Source: Rhodobacter ferrooxidans
GTDB taxonomy: Bacteria; Pseudomonadota; Alphaproteobacteria; Rhodobacterales; Rhodobacteraceae
NCBI RefSeq assembly: GCF_000176015.1
Contig: NZ_ACYY01000004.1
Coordinates: 62,001-126,000, forward strand
Length of the DNA stretch: 64,000 nt
Direction of reading: 5' to 3'
Part shown: positions 1-8,431 of the stretch, piece after piece
Layout: each line of letters starts with the position of its first letter
How positions within the stretch are numbered: the stretch's first letter is position 1
Program-made: the position numbers and the translations under genes
Notes under the pieces: generated by a model
The model's input: the letters and a program-made list of their open reading frames with translations, nothing else
The model's database searches: none
Told to the model about the DNA's origin: nothing

Positions 1-279
1 CCGCTGGCGCTGCGGCCGGTGCTGGCGGTGATCGAGGTGATCTCCTACTTCGTGCGCCCGCTCAGCCATTCCATTCGTCTTGTCGGCAACATCATGGCTG
101 GCCACGCGGTGATCAAGGTGTTCGCGGGCTTTGCCGCCGTTGCCCTGATCTCGCCGCTGTCGATCCTGGCGATCACCGCCATGTATGGCATGGAGGTGCT
201 GGTGTCGTTCATCCAGGCCTATGTCTTTACCATTCTGACCTGCGTCTATCTGCGCGATGCGCTGCATCCGCACCACTGA
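1..279 (+). CDS. atpB: F0F1 ATP synthase subunit a, C-terminal part
   Basis: Last 92 residues of F0 subunit a, the inner-membrane half-channel that passes protons to the c-ring. The frame is open from base 1, so the 5' part lies outside the window. The visible piece holds the helix around [12 protein letters not shown], whose arginine faces the c-subunit carboxylate in this family, and ends in [10 protein letters not shown]. It lies 55 bp before the c subunit gene, followed by b' and b. This is the F0-only operon typical of Rhodobacterales, in which the F1 genes are elsewhere. Confidence 0.95.
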   Translation, partial: PLALRPVLAVIEVISYFVRPLSHSIRLVGNIMAGHAVIKVFAGFAAVALISPLSILAITAMYGMEVLVSFIQAYVFTILTCVYLRDALHPHH

Positions 280-334
280 GGCGCCGGTTTCCTACCCACA
301 ATCAACCAATTCCAAAACCTGAGGAGTGACGAAC

Positions 335-571
335 ATGGAAGGCGATATCGTTCAAATGGGGGCCTACATCGGCGCTGGTCTGGCTTGTACCGGCATGGGT
401 GGCGCTGCCATCGGTGTGGGCAACGTGGCTGGCAACTTCCTGTCGGGAGCCCTGCGCAACCCGTCGGCCGCCCCCGGCCAGACCGCCATGCTGTTCATCG
501 GCATCGCGTTCGCGGAAGCCTTCGGGATCTTCTCGTTCCTGGTTGCTCTGCTGCTGATGTTCGCCGTCTGA
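335..571 (+). CDS. atpE: F0F1 ATP synthase subunit c
   Basis: A 78-residue proteolipid that forms the proton-driven rotor ring. It shows two hydrophobic hairpin helices, the polar loop RNPSAAP (from residue 41) and the proton-carrying glutamate at residue 61 in FAEAFG. A GTG 9 bp upstream is in frame, but the ATG at 335 is preferred: GAGGAG lies 8 bases before it and the resulting length matches alphaproteobacterial c subunits. Confidence 0.96.
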   Translation: MEGDIVQMGAYIGAGLACTGMGGAAIGVGNVAGNFLSGALRNPSAAPGQTAMLFIGIAFAEAFGIFSFLVALLLMFAV

Positions 572-643
572 CCCTGAGAACCAATGCTTGTGGCCGGTGG
601 GGATGCCCTCCGGCCGGGTTTCCGAGGGACGTGAGGGAAAGAC

Positions 644-1195
644 ATGGCGACTGAAGCAGCGCAAGAAGCAGCGGCAGGCGCGGCTGGCCACGGTGGTGGC
701 GAGGCCGTGGGCATGCCGCAGCTTGATTTTTCGACCTGGGCCAACCAGATTTTCTGGCTGGTTGTCACATTGGTCGTGATCTACCTCGTGCTGACGCGCG
801 TGGCGCTGCCCCGGATCGGGGCGGTGCTGGCCGAGCGTAACGGCACGATCACCAACGACCTTGCGGCGGCCGAAGAGCTGAAGAAAAAGGCCGTGGCGGC
901 GGAAAAATCCTATCAGGAAGCCCTGACCAATGCCCGGGCAGAGGCCGCCAAGATCGTGGCCGCCGCCAAGGCCGACATCCAGAAGGATCTGGATGCCGCG
1001 ATCACCCGCGCAGATGCCGAAATTGCTGCGAAGGCGGCTGAATCGGAAAAGTCGATTTCCGAGATCCGGGCCGGCGCAGTGCAAAGCGTGACCGAAGTGG
1101 CGCAGGATACCGCGCGCGAGATCGTGGCGGCGCTGGGCGGCAAAGCGGATGTCCGCGCCGTGACGGCTGCGGTTTCGGCACGGCTGAAAGGATGA
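644..1195 (+). CDS. atpX: F0F1 ATP synthase subunit b'
   Basis: 183-residue b' subunit of the peripheral stalk. A short Ala/Gly-rich N-terminus is followed by one membrane helix (about residues 35-55, [14 protein letters not shown]) and a long charged, alanine-rich helix that would pair with subunit b as a coiled coil. Photosynthetic alphaproteobacteria typically carry both b' and b in tandem, as here. The preceding GAGGGAAAG is a reasonable ribosome site. Its last codons overlap the earliest possible ATG of the next gene. Confidence 0.93.
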   Translation: MATEAAQEAAAGAAGHGGGEAVGMPQLDFSTWANQIFWLVVTLVVIYLVLTRVALPRIGAVLAERNGTITNDLAAAEELKKKAVAAEKSYQEALTNARAEAAKIVAAAKADIQKDLDAAITRADAEIAAKAAESEKSISEIRAGAVQSVTEVAQDTAREIVAALGGKADVRAVTAAVSARLKG

Positions 1196-1200
1196 GGGCG

Positions 1201-1755
1201 ATGAAAAAACTCAGCGTTCTGGCTGCGTTGGCGGCTACGCCTGCCGCGGCCTCGACCGGTCTGGAATTTTCGCTGCACAACACCAACTTCGTGGTGCTGG
1301 TGGGCTTCCTGATCTTCCTGGCGGCGCTGGTCTATTTCAAGGTGCCGGGGATTCTGGGCGGCTTGCTGGACAAGCGGGCGGTGCAGATCAAGTCCGACCT
1401 TGAAGAGGCGCGGGCGCTGCGCGACGAGGCCAAGGAGATTCTGGCCTCTTACGAGCGCAAGCAGCGCGAAGTGCAGGCGCAATCGGATCGCATCGTCGCC
1501 TCGGCCCGCGAAGAGGCGGTTGCGGCAGCGACGCAGGCCAAGGCCGATCTGGCCGAAGCCATTGCGCGCAGGCTGGCGGCGGCAGAGGACCGCATCACCT
1601 CGGCGGAAACCGCAGCGGTGCGCGAAGTGCGCGAGCGGGCGATTGCCGTGGCGATTGCCGCGGCGGGCGATCTGTTGACCAAACAGATGACGGCGGATGC
1701 GGCGGCAGCCTCGATCGACGCGGCCATCGTGCAGGTCGAAGCCAAGCTGCACTGA
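1201..1755 (+). CDS. atpF: F0F1 ATP synthase subunit b
   Basis: 184-residue subunit b: an N-terminal hydrophobic segment, then [16 protein letters not shown] as the membrane anchor, then a long Lys/Glu/Ala-rich helix for the peripheral stalk. An ATG at 1192 is in frame and overlaps the b' stop (ATGA), but ATG 1201 has GAGGG 4-5 bases upstream and gives a cleaner N-terminus ([10 protein letters not shown]), so 1201 is chosen. Last gene of the F0 operon; a strong terminator follows. Confidence 0.92.
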   Translation: MKKLSVLAALAATPAAASTGLEFSLHNTNFVVLVGFLIFLAALVYFKVPGILGGLLDKRAVQIKSDLEEARALRDEAKEILASYERKQREVQAQSDRIVASAREEAVAAATQAKADLAEAIARRLAAAEDRITSAETAAVREVRERAIAVAIAAAGDLLTKQMTADAAAASIDAAIVQVEAKLH

Positions 1756-1780
1756 GCTTGGCCACATAGTTTGCGAAAGA

Positions 1781-1810
1781 ACCCGGCCCTTGCGCCGGGT
1801 TTTTTCTTTT
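1781..1810 (+). terminator. Rho-independent terminator of the F0 operon
   Basis: ACCCGGC and GCCGGGT form a perfect 7-bp stem around a 6-base loop (1788-1793), followed directly by a pyrimidine run with nine T in ten bases (1801-1810). It starts 26 bases after the atpF stop, with the T-run oriented for plus-strand transcripts. Confidence 0.9.
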
Positions 1811-1869
1811 GCAGCGCCCATGAAAAAGGCGGCAGACCCGCAGGCCTGCCGCCGATCCTTGCGCCGGTC

Positions 1870-2526
1870 TTAGCGGTTGGACGGGTGAATGATGATCTCG
1901 ACCCGGCGGTTCTGCGCCCGGCCATTCACCGTCTGGTTCGAAGCGATCGGCTGATCCTCGCCGCGGCCATAGGCCGAAATGCGGCCGCCCGGTACACCAC
2001 CGTTGCGCAGCACTGCGGCAACCGCCCGCGCCCGCCGTTCCGAAAGGTCCTGGTTGTAGGCGGCAGAGCCGGAATCATCGGTGTGGCCCACCACTTCGAT
2101 GGTGCTGTCAGGATAGTCCAGCAGGTTGTTCGACACCGCCCGCAGGTCGGCTTGCAGATCGGGGCGCAGGTTGGCGCTGTCCAGCGCAAACAGGATATCC
2201 TGCGGCATCGTCACCACCAGGCTGTTGCCAGTGTTGGTGACCATGGTGCTGTTGCTCATCTGGCTGCGCAGATCGGCGGCCTGCTGATCCAGCGTATTGC
2301 CGATGGCACCGCCGACCAGGCCCCCAAGCGTGGCGCCAAGCAGGGCGTTGCCAAACCGGTTGCGGCCATGCTGGGTGGCCCCCAGAGTGCCACCGATCAG
2401 GGCACCCGCAACGGCGCCGTTCCGAGTGCGCGCCTGCGGGTCATCGGGATACTTGTTGGGGTCAACGCAAGCCGTCAGGGCCAGAAGGCCGATGCTGCCA
2501 ACGATAAGCGGGGTCTTGGAAATCAT
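1870..2526 (-). CDS. OmpA-family lipoprotein with glycine-zipper domain
   Basis: 218 residues. An N-terminal signal ends in the lipobox LTAC (Cys about residue 20), so the mature protein should be lipid-anchored, probably in the outer membrane. Residues about 38-80 are glycine-rich (GALIGGTLGAT, GGLVGGAIGN), a glycine-zipper pattern. The C-terminal half is a peptidoglycan-binding OmpA domain with the signature VVGHTDDSGSAAYNQDLSERR and NRRVEI. The architecture matches the YiaD type. It stands alone, facing the ATP operon tail to tail. Confidence 0.9.
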   Translation of the reverse strand: MISKTPLIVGSIGLLALTACVDPNKYPDDPQARTRNGAVAGALIGGTLGATQHGRNRFGNALLGATLGGLVGGAIGNTLDQQAADLRSQMSNSTMVTNTGNSLVVTMPQDILFALDSANLRPDLQADLRAVSNNLLDYPDSTIEVVGHTDDSGSAAYNQDLSERRARAVAAVLRNGGVPGGRISAYGRGEDQPIASNQTVNGRAQNRRVEIIIHPSNR

Positions 2527-2632
2527 CTCTGCGCCTCATGCTTGGGGGCCCGTTGGTCGGGCTCATGCCGCGTTATACCAGCACGTCCAGCCTGCGGAAA
2601 GAGTGGCGCTTGTCTGCGCAAGTTTCCGCCAA

Positions 2633-3490
2633 TCACGTTCCGGTGTTGGCATCTGCTGCCGAATCCGCCCGCGCGGCCTCCCAGGCCAGCATGGCGCGCT
2701 TGACCGGCAGCCCCCAGTGATAGCCGCCCAAGCCGCCGGATTTGCGCAGTGCCCGGTGGCAGGGGATCAGCCAGCTGATCGGATTGCGCCCCACCGCCGT
2801 GCCCACCGCCCGCATCGCATTGGGGTGGCCGACCGCGCCGGCAATCTGCGAGTAGGTGCTGACATGCCCCGAGGGGATGCGCAGCAGCGCCTCCCAGACC
2901 TTGATCTGAAACGGCGCGCCGATCAGGTGCAGCCGGGTGTCGCCCCCGGCGAAAGCCTGTGTCACCAGCGGTGCGATGGTGGCCGCATCCTCGACATAAG
3001 TGGCTCCCGGCCAGCGGCCCTGCATGTCGGCCAGCGCCGCGTCCAGCCCACATTCCTCGGTGAAGGCCAGCCCGCACAGCCCGCGGTCGGTGGCCATCGC
3101 CAAGGCCTGCCCGAACGGCGAGGCAAACAGCCCCCAGCGGATCACCAGCCCGGCGCCACCACGGGCATAATCGCCGGGACTCATCGCCTCCCAGCGCAGG
3201 AACAGATCGTGCAGCCGCCCGCCGCCCGACAGCCCGGTGGCAAGGGCGGTATCCAGCACGGTGAAGCGGTCTGCCAGCAGGCGGCGGGCGTGATCAAGGC
3301 TGAGGTATTGCTGATACCGCTTGGGCGAGACGCCGACCCATTGCGAAAACAGCCGCTGGAAATGCGCGGGGCTCATGTCCATCTTTGCGGCCAGTTCCTC
3401 CAGCGTCAGGCCGGGGCCTGCGGCGTCGATCAGCGCCAGCGCGCGGGCGATCACGGCGTAATGATAGGCGGGGCGGGTGTCGTCGGGCAT
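2633..3490 (-). CDS. Ada-like protein: AraC-type HTH plus O6-alkylguanine-DNA alkyltransferase
   Basis: 285 residues. Residues about 1-105 carry an AraC-type helix-turn-helix (LTLEELAAKMDMSPAHFQRLF, with a second half after SLDHARRLL). The C-terminal half is a DNA alkyltransferase with the acceptor cysteine in ISWLIPCHRALRKSGGLGGY. The N-terminal zinc domain of enterobacterial Ada is absent, so a methylphosphotriester sensor is not expected. The frame is open far upstream antisense to nth, but ATG 3490 is preceded by AAAGGAGG and is the real start. Divergent from nth, with about 100 bp between them. Confidence 0.9.
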   Translation of the reverse strand: MPDDTRPAYHYAVIARALALIDAAGPGLTLEELAAKMDMSPAHFQRLFSQWVGVSPKRYQQYLSLDHARRLLADRFTVLDTALATGLSGGGRLHDLFLRWEAMSPGDYARGGAGLVIRWGLFASPFGQALAMATDRGLCGLAFTEECGLDAALADMQGRWPGATYVEDAATIAPLVTQAFAGGDTRLHLIGAPFQIKVWEALLRIPSGHVSTYSQIAGAVGHPNAMRAVGTAVGRNPISWLIPCHRALRKSGGLGGYHWGLPVKRAMLAWEAARADSAADANTGT

Positions 3491-3592
3491 GAGCGGCCTC
3501 CTTTGGGGCAGGATAGGCCAGCGGCTGCGGCCAAGCGACCCGAAACTTGCGGCATCGCTTGCGGGGCGCCTGCGGTTTTGGCATAGGGGGCC

Positions 3593-4237
3593 ATGGCGCA
3601 GCAGCTTGACTATCAGACCCTCCAGCAGATTTTCAGCCGGTTTCAGGCGCTTGAGCCGGAGCCTGTGGGCGAGCTTTTCCACACCAACGCCTATACCCTG
3701 CTGGTGGCCGTGGTGCTTTCGGCGCAGGCCACCGATGTGGGGGTGAACAAGGCGACAAGGCCGCTGTTCGCCACTGTGGACACGCCTCAGGCAATGCTGG
3801 CGCTCGGGCTCGACGGGCTGACCGAGGCGATCAAGACCATCGGCCTTTACCGCCAGAAGGCGCAGAACGTCATGCGCCTCAGCCAGATTCTGGTAGATGA
3901 CTATGGCGGACAGGTGCCCTCCAGCCGTGCCGCCCTGCAATCGCTGCCGGGGGTGGGGCGAAAGACCGCCAATGTGGTGCTGAACATCTGGTGGCATATC
4001 CCGGCGCAGGCGGTCGATACCCATATCTTCCGGCTGGGCAACCGCACCGGCATCTGCCCGGGCCGCGATGTGGCGGCTGTGGAGCGCGCCATCGAGGACC
4101 ATTTGCCCGCCGAATTCCAGCAGCACGCGCATCACTGGCTTATCCTGCATGGCCGGTATATCTGCACCGCACGCAACCCCAGATGCGGCATCTGCCCGAT
4201 CCGCGATCTGTGCCCATTCGAGGACAAGACGATATGA
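3593..4237 (+). CDS. nth: Endonuclease III, base-excision repair DNA glycosylase/AP lyase
   Basis: 214 residues. It removes oxidised pyrimidines and cuts the abasic site. The helix-hairpin-helix LPGVGRKTANVVL contains the catalytic lysine, VDTHIFRLGNRTG carries the catalytic aspartate, and the C-terminal cysteines (C-x6-C-x2-C-x5-C, in CTARNPRCGICPIRDLC) bind the 4Fe-4S cluster. Its stop overlaps the next start (ATGA), so it is translationally coupled to the PfkB kinase. Confidence 0.96.
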   Translation: MAQQLDYQTLQQIFSRFQALEPEPVGELFHTNAYTLLVAVVLSAQATDVGVNKATRPLFATVDTPQAMLALGLDGLTEAIKTIGLYRQKAQNVMRLSQILVDDYGGQVPSSRAALQSLPGVGRKTANVVLNIWWHIPAQAVDTHIFRLGNRTGICPGRDVAAVERAIEDHLPAEFQQHAHHWLILHGRYICTARNPRCGICPIRDLCPFEDKTI

Positions 4238-5223
4238 AGAAGTTTCAGGTGGTCGGCATCGGCAATGCGATGGTTGATGTGCTGGCCCATGCCGACGACG
4301 CCTTTCTGGCGGAAAACGGCATCGGCAAGGGCATCATGCAGTTGATCGACATGCCGCGCGCCGTGGCGCTTTACGACCGGATCGGCCCGGCCGAGGAGGT
4401 CTCGGGCGGCTCGGCGGCCAATACCATCGCCGGGGTGGCGCATCTGGGTGGCCGCACCGCTTATGTCGGCAAGGTCAAGGACGACCAGTTGGGCCGGATC
4501 TTCGCGCATGATCTGCGCGCGCAGGGCGCGGTTTACGAAACGCCGATGGCGACCGGCGACGCGCAGGAAACCGGGCGCTGCATCGTGCTGGTGACCGGCG
4601 ATGGCGAGCGGTCGATGAACACCTACCTCGGTTGGTCGGAGTTTCTGACCCCGGCCGATATCTTTGACGAACAGATGGCCGAGGCCGAATGGATTTACCT
4701 GGAAGGCTACCGCTTTGACGGCCCGGCCAGCCACGAGGCCTTTGCCAAGGCGATCCGCGCCTGCCGTGGTGCCGGGGGGCGGGTGTCGCTGACCCTGTCG
4801 GACCCGTTCTGCGTCGAACGCCACCGCGACGCCTTCCGCCGGATGATCGTGCAGGACGTGGACCTGTTGTTCGCCAACCGCGCCGAGATCCTGTCGATGT
4901 ATCAGACCGAGGATTTCAACGCAGCCCTTGCCGCCGCCGCGGCCGAGGTCGCGATCGTGGCCTGCACCGATGGCGCGAACGGCGCGCATATCCTGTCGGG
5001 CGGCGAGGTCTGGCATGTGCCGGCGATCCCGACGCAGATCGTCGATGCCACCGGCGCGGGCGACCTCTTCGCCGGCGCCTTCCTCTGGGGCATCACCCAT
5101 GGCCATGACTTGCCGACCGCCGGCCGCATGGGCTGCATCGCCGCCTCCGAGGTGATCAGCCACATCGGCGCCCGCCCCGAGGCGGATTTGCAGGCATTGT
5201 TTGCCCGGCACGGCGCTTTGTAA
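4234..5223 (+). CDS. PfkB-family carbohydrate kinase (adenosine/ribokinase type)
   Basis: 329 residues. It has the GG-type signature in the N-terminal half (GGSAANTIAG) and the second PfkB signature DATGAGDLFAGAFLWG, which holds the catalytic base and anion hole. Proteins of this subgroup are usually annotated adenosine kinase or sugar kinase in Rhodobacterales; the substrate cannot be read from sequence. The start overlaps the nth stop by four bases. A GC-rich hairpin element follows the stop. Confidence 0.85.
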   Translation: MKKFQVVGIGNAMVDVLAHADDAFLAENGIGKGIMQLIDMPRAVALYDRIGPAEEVSGGSAANTIAGVAHLGGRTAYVGKVKDDQLGRIFAHDLRAQGAVYETPMATGDAQETGRCIVLVTGDGERSMNTYLGWSEFLTPADIFDEQMAEAEWIYLEGYRFDGPASHEAFAKAIRACRGAGGRVSLTLSDPFCVERHRDAFRRMIVQDVDLLFANRAEILSMYQTEDFNAALAAAAAEVAIVACTDGANGAHILSGGEVWHVPAIPTQIVDATGAGDLFAGAFLWGITHGHDLPTAGRMGCIAASEVISHIGARPEADLQALFARHGAL

Positions 5224-5226
5224 GGC

Positions 5227-5316
5227 AGGGGGGGCTTCGCGCCCCCCTCCGTTCCGGGCTGCGCCCGAAACGCCCCCCGCGGGATATTTTCACAGAGAAG
5301 AAGCTGGAAGCGGAAG
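5227..5316 (+). repeat. Intergenic hairpin element, copy A
   Basis: Two GC-rich hairpins (AGGGGGG... with a TTCG-containing loop, 5227-5248, and a second around 5252-5268) are followed by a conserved tail: GGATATTT, three variable bases, then CAGAGAAGAAG (5282-5303), extending to GGAAG. Copies lie inverted at about 5438-5496 and direct at about 45300-45384, with a decayed one at about 62772-62818. It sits immediately after the kinase stop, so the hairpin may also serve as its transcription end. Confidence 0.7.
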
Positions 5317-5437
5317 TCCAGCGCCCCGACGGGGGATTTCTCCAGCCGCGGGGCGCCTTCTCCTCTGACGGTCATCGGCTTCCCGGCCTGTACCGTTAGA
5401 GCAGGATTGCAGAGCAGGGTTAACGAATCTCTTAGAT

Positions 5438-5496
5438 CGGGCTTCTTCTCTGTCTAAATATCCCACGGGGGGTCCGGGGGTGTGAAACCCCCCGGC
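5438..5496 (-). repeat. Intergenic hairpin element, copy B (inverted)
   Basis: Reverse complement of copy A's tail (CTTCTTCTCTG, three bases, AAATATCC at 5443-5463) with 21 of 23 bases matching, followed by a hairpin whose arms are CCGGGGG (5474-5480) and CCCCCGG (5489-5495). A and B point toward each other across about 140 bp that I cannot assign. B lies at the 3' end of the minus-strand sulfotransferase gene, so each copy sits downstream of a gene. Confidence 0.7.
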
Positions 5497-5509
5497 CTTG
5501 GCCAGAAGA

Positions 5510-6328
5510 TCAGTCGCCCAGCTTGGCGTGCACCTCGTCAAGGTCCACCTCTCCCAGCGGCATCTTGTTGGCGGGATTGTCGAAATCGTATTTGAACAAC
5601 TGGAAATCGCGCTTGTAGATTTCCCAGACCAGATGCCGCGACAGGTCGTCGAAATAGTCCTCGACCGGGTGCAGGCGCTTGGGCCCATGGCCTTCGCTTT
5701 CGTTGAACTTGGGGATCTTCTTCAGGTTCACCTTGTGCTTAGTCTTGATGGCGTTCAGCACCACCTGCATCCCCTCGTCGAACTTCTCGGTAAAGAAGAT
5801 CTGGTCGTAGCGCCCGCCGTTGGCGATGAAGGTCGAGACATGGCCCGACATCGCCGACCAGTGGATGTCCGGCTCCATCGGCTTTTTCCAGCGGATGGTG
5901 TCGCGGGTGAACAAAAGAAACCGCCGGAAACTGGCGATCTGGTCGAACTCGGCGCGGCCATCTTCGCCGCCGACCTCGATGCCGTATTTCTGCGTCAGCA
6001 GCGGCACCAGATTGCCGCGATAGCGTTTGCCGTTGCGCTGGATGCCGCAGATCTTGTCGAAGAACGACGACAGGACGCGGGTGTAGGGGTTGCGCACGCA
6101 GGTGAAGGCATAGGACTTGTGGCCCTTGACGTTCTTCTCGATCTTCGCCTGACTGGCCTCGATCGCCCATTTGTGCATGCCCGCCGTTGCGTCGTGGATG
6201 TCACCATCGAAGAACACGCCGTGATCGGAATAGAACATGATCTGGCCGATGGTCGAGCAGGCGCATTTCGGCACCACGCGGTAAACCACGCTTTCGCTTT
6301 CCGTCATCCAGGTGCCGGGAAACCCCAT
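5510..6328 (-). CDS. Sulfotransferase family 2 protein
   Basis: 272 residues, no signal peptide. VVPKCACSTI is the 5'-phosphosulfate-binding loop of PAPS-dependent sulfotransferases and CVRNPYTRVLSSFFDKI is the 3'-phosphate motif, in the expected order. It should transfer sulfate from PAPS to a carbohydrate hydroxyl. The frame is open to 6418, but ATG 6328 has GGAGG nine bases upstream and is preferred. It is divergent from a GT14-type glycosyltransferase across a 149-bp AT-richer spacer, suggesting both act on one surface glycan. Confidence 0.85.
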   Translation of the reverse strand: MGFPGTWMTESESVVYRVVPKCACSTIGQIMFYSDHGVFFDGDIHDATAGMHKWAIEASQAKIEKNVKGHKSYAFTCVRNPYTRVLSSFFDKICGIQRNGKRYRGNLVPLLTQKYGIEVGGEDGRAEFDQIASFRRFLLFTRDTIRWKKPMEPDIHWSAMSGHVSTFIANGGRYDQIFFTEKFDEGMQVVLNAIKTKHKVNLKKIPKFNESEGHGPKRLHPVEDYFDDLSRHLVWEIYKRDFQLFKYDFDNPANKMPLGEVDLDEVHAKLGD

Positions 6329-6477
6329 GAAAAACCGCCTCCAACCGTTTCTTGGCCGCCAACGCAGCGCGCTGCCGAACATTACGCCACAAAAAGCAAA
6401 CAAACTCTGTCTTTTCAATGGTTGATAAAGCTATTTAAGGAAACAATGACTCGCTGAGGGTGCCAAGAGTTTCCACA
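6329..6477. promoter_or_regulatory. Divergent promoter region between sulfotransferase and glycosyltransferase
   Basis: 149 bp between two diverging starts. It is clearly more AT-rich than its surroundings, especially 6383-6447, as expected for a shared regulatory region. I could not pick unambiguous -35/-10 pairs. Confidence 0.4.
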
Positions 6478-8055
6478 ATGGCAAAAATCGCCTACATCCT
6501 GCTTTGCCACAAGGACCCGGAGGGCATCATCGCGCAGGCCGAACGGCTGACGGCGGCGGGCGATTTCATTGCCATCCACTTCGATGCCAACGCCAGACGC
6601 GAGGATTACGACCGCATCCGCGAGGCGCTGGACGGCAACCGCGCGGTGGCCTTCGCCGCCCGGCGGGTGAAATGCGGCTGGGGCGAATGGAGCCTGGTCG
6701 AGGCCACCTTGCAGGCGGTAACGGCGGCCGAGGCGGCGTTTCCGCGCGCCACGCATTTCTACATGCTGTCGGGCGACTGCATGCCGATCAAGACCGCCGA
6801 ATACGCCCATGCCTTTCTGGACCGCGACGACGTGGATTACATCGAAAGCTTCGATTTCTTCCAGTCGGACTGGATCAAGACCGGCATCAAGGCCGAGCGG
6901 CTGATTTACCGCCACTTCTTCAACGAGCGCAGCCACAAATGGGCGTTCTACACCTCGATGAAGCTGCAGGACCGCTTTGGTTTGACGCGCAAGATTCCCG
7001 CCGACTTGCAGATTCAGATCGGCAGCCAGTGGTGGTGCCTGCGGCGGCGCACCATGGAATGGCTGCTGGATTTCATCAAGCGGCGCGGCGATGTGATGCG
7101 GTTCTTCCGCACCACCTGGATCCCCGACGAGACGTTTTTCCAGACCCTGGTGCGGCATCTGGTGCCCGAACACGAGATCCGCACCCGCACGCTGACCTTC
7201 CTGATGTTCACCGATTACGGCATGCCGGTGAATTTCTACAACGACCAGTATGACCTGCTGACCAGCCAGGATTACCTGTTCGCCCGCAAGGTCTCGCCTG
7301 ACGCCAAGGCGCTGAAAGACCGGCTGGGCAAGCTTTATGCCGCCACCGGCGTGTCCTTCCCGATCTCGAACGAGGGGCGCAGCCTGTTCAAGTTCCTGTC
7401 GGGGCGCGGCCGGGTCGGGCGGCGGTTCGCGCCGCGGTTCTGGGAGACCGAGGCCAGCCTGGGCCGCGAGCGCACGCTGCTGATCGTGGTCTGCAAGAAA
7501 TGGCACATCGCCAAGCGGCTGGTCGAGCGTATTCGCCAGGTCACCGGTCTGCCTGCGGTGGACTATCTGTTCAACGAAGCCAACACCGCGCTGCCCGATC
7601 TGGGCGGCATCCAGACCACGCTGGAAAAGCGCACGCGGCACCGGCGGGCGCTGGTGCGGATGCTGTTCGACTATTGGCAGACCGATCAGCTGGTGATCTG
7701 CATCGACCCGGCCAATGTCGATCTGATGCAGGATTTCTACTCCGACCGTTCCAACACCCGGCTGCTGGAGGTGGAGTGCGATTTCACCGACGACTATCTG
7801 ATCGGCCATGCCCGCCGCGTTGGTCTGGCGGGGGATCGTACCCCGCCCGAGACCATCGACAAGCTGCTGCCGACCATCCGTTACGATGTGCGCTTTGAAT
7901 CCGACCGTATCCGCGACGCCGATTTCGCCGGGTTCCAGCGCATCCGCCAATCGGTGCCGCCGCAGGAAAACATCGTGCCTCTGGCGGCATTTCTTGGTAT
8001 TTCGGCAGACAAGGCACGCGAGATTGCCGAGACCGACTATCTGTTTGTGGATTGA
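6478..8055 (+). CDS. Core-2/I-branching-like glycosyltransferase with C-terminal DUF5928-type region
   Basis: 525 residues, no signal peptide. Residues 1 to about 260 match the GT14 (beta-1,6-N-acetylglucosaminyltransferase) fold: start AKIAYILLCHKDP, then THFYMLSGDCMPIK and TWIPDETFFQTL. The remainder (from about residue 300, with RTLLIVVCKKWHIAKRL) resembles the extra domain found in Rhodobacterales homologues. A GTG at 6460 is in frame; ATG 6478 gives the family's usual N-terminus. The acceptor glycan is unknown. It is divergent from a sulfotransferase and followed three bases later by the HIT gene. Confidence 0.8.
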   Translation: MAKIAYILLCHKDPEGIIAQAERLTAAGDFIAIHFDANARREDYDRIREALDGNRAVAFAARRVKCGWGEWSLVEATLQAVTAAEAAFPRATHFYMLSGDCMPIKTAEYAHAFLDRDDVDYIESFDFFQSDWIKTGIKAERLIYRHFFNERSHKWAFYTSMKLQDRFGLTRKIPADLQIQIGSQWWCLRRRTMEWLLDFIKRRGDVMRFFRTTWIPDETFFQTLVRHLVPEHEIRTRTLTFLMFTDYGMPVNFYNDQYDLLTSQDYLFARKVSPDAKALKDRLGKLYAATGVSFPISNEGRSLFKFLSGRGRVGRRFAPRFWETEASLGRERTLLIVVCKKWHIAKRLVERIRQVTGLPAVDYLFNEANTALPDLGGIQTTLEKRTRHRRALVRMLFDYWQTDQLVICIDPANVDLMQDFYSDRSNTRLLEVECDFTDDYLIGHARRVGLAGDRTPPETIDKLLPTIRYDVRFESDRIRDADFAGFQRIRQSVPPQENIVPLAAFLGISADKAREIAETDYLFVD

Positions 8056-8058
8056 GCC

Positions 8059-8430
8059 ATGGCCTATACCTACGACCCGCAGAACATCTTTGCCCGTATC
8101 CTGCGCGGCGAGATTCCGAACAAGACCGTGCTGGAAAGCAAGCACAGCCTGTCATTTCACGACATTCACCCGCAGGCGCCTTTGCATGTTCTGCTGATTC
8201 CCAAGGGTCCATATGTCAATTTCGATCATTTCGCCGCCGAAGCCTCGGCCGACGAGATCGTCGATTTCCACCGCACCGCCGCGGCGGTCTGCGCCCTGCT
8301 GGGGGTAACAGGACCGGACGGCTACCGTGCCATCACCAATGCCGGCGCGCATGGCATGCAGGACGTGCCGCATTACCATCTGCACATCCTGGGCGGACGG
8401 GTGCTGGGGCGGCTGGTCGAGCCGGTCTGA
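8059..8430 (+). CDS. HIT family (histidine triad) nucleotide-binding protein
   Basis: 123 residues with the C-terminal triad HYHLHILGG, whose central histidine is the nucleotidyl acceptor, and N-terminal IFARILRGEIPNK typical of the HINT branch. HINT proteins hydrolyse aminoacyl-AMP or AMP-amine compounds; the physiological substrate is unclear. It starts three bases after the glycosyltransferase stop, so it is probably cotranscribed. Confidence 0.93.
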   Translation: MAYTYDPQNIFARILRGEIPNKTVLESKHSLSFHDIHPQAPLHVLLIPKGPYVNFDHFAAEASADEIVDFHRTAAAVCALLGVTGPDGYRAITNAGAHGMQDVPHYHLHILGGRVLGRLVEPV

Positions 8431-8431
8431 C

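Noticed and set aside
3491-4150. Minus-strand extension of the Ada-like frame across nth
   Set aside because: AAAGGAGG before ATG 3490 marks the true start, and the extension is antisense to a clear nth gene.
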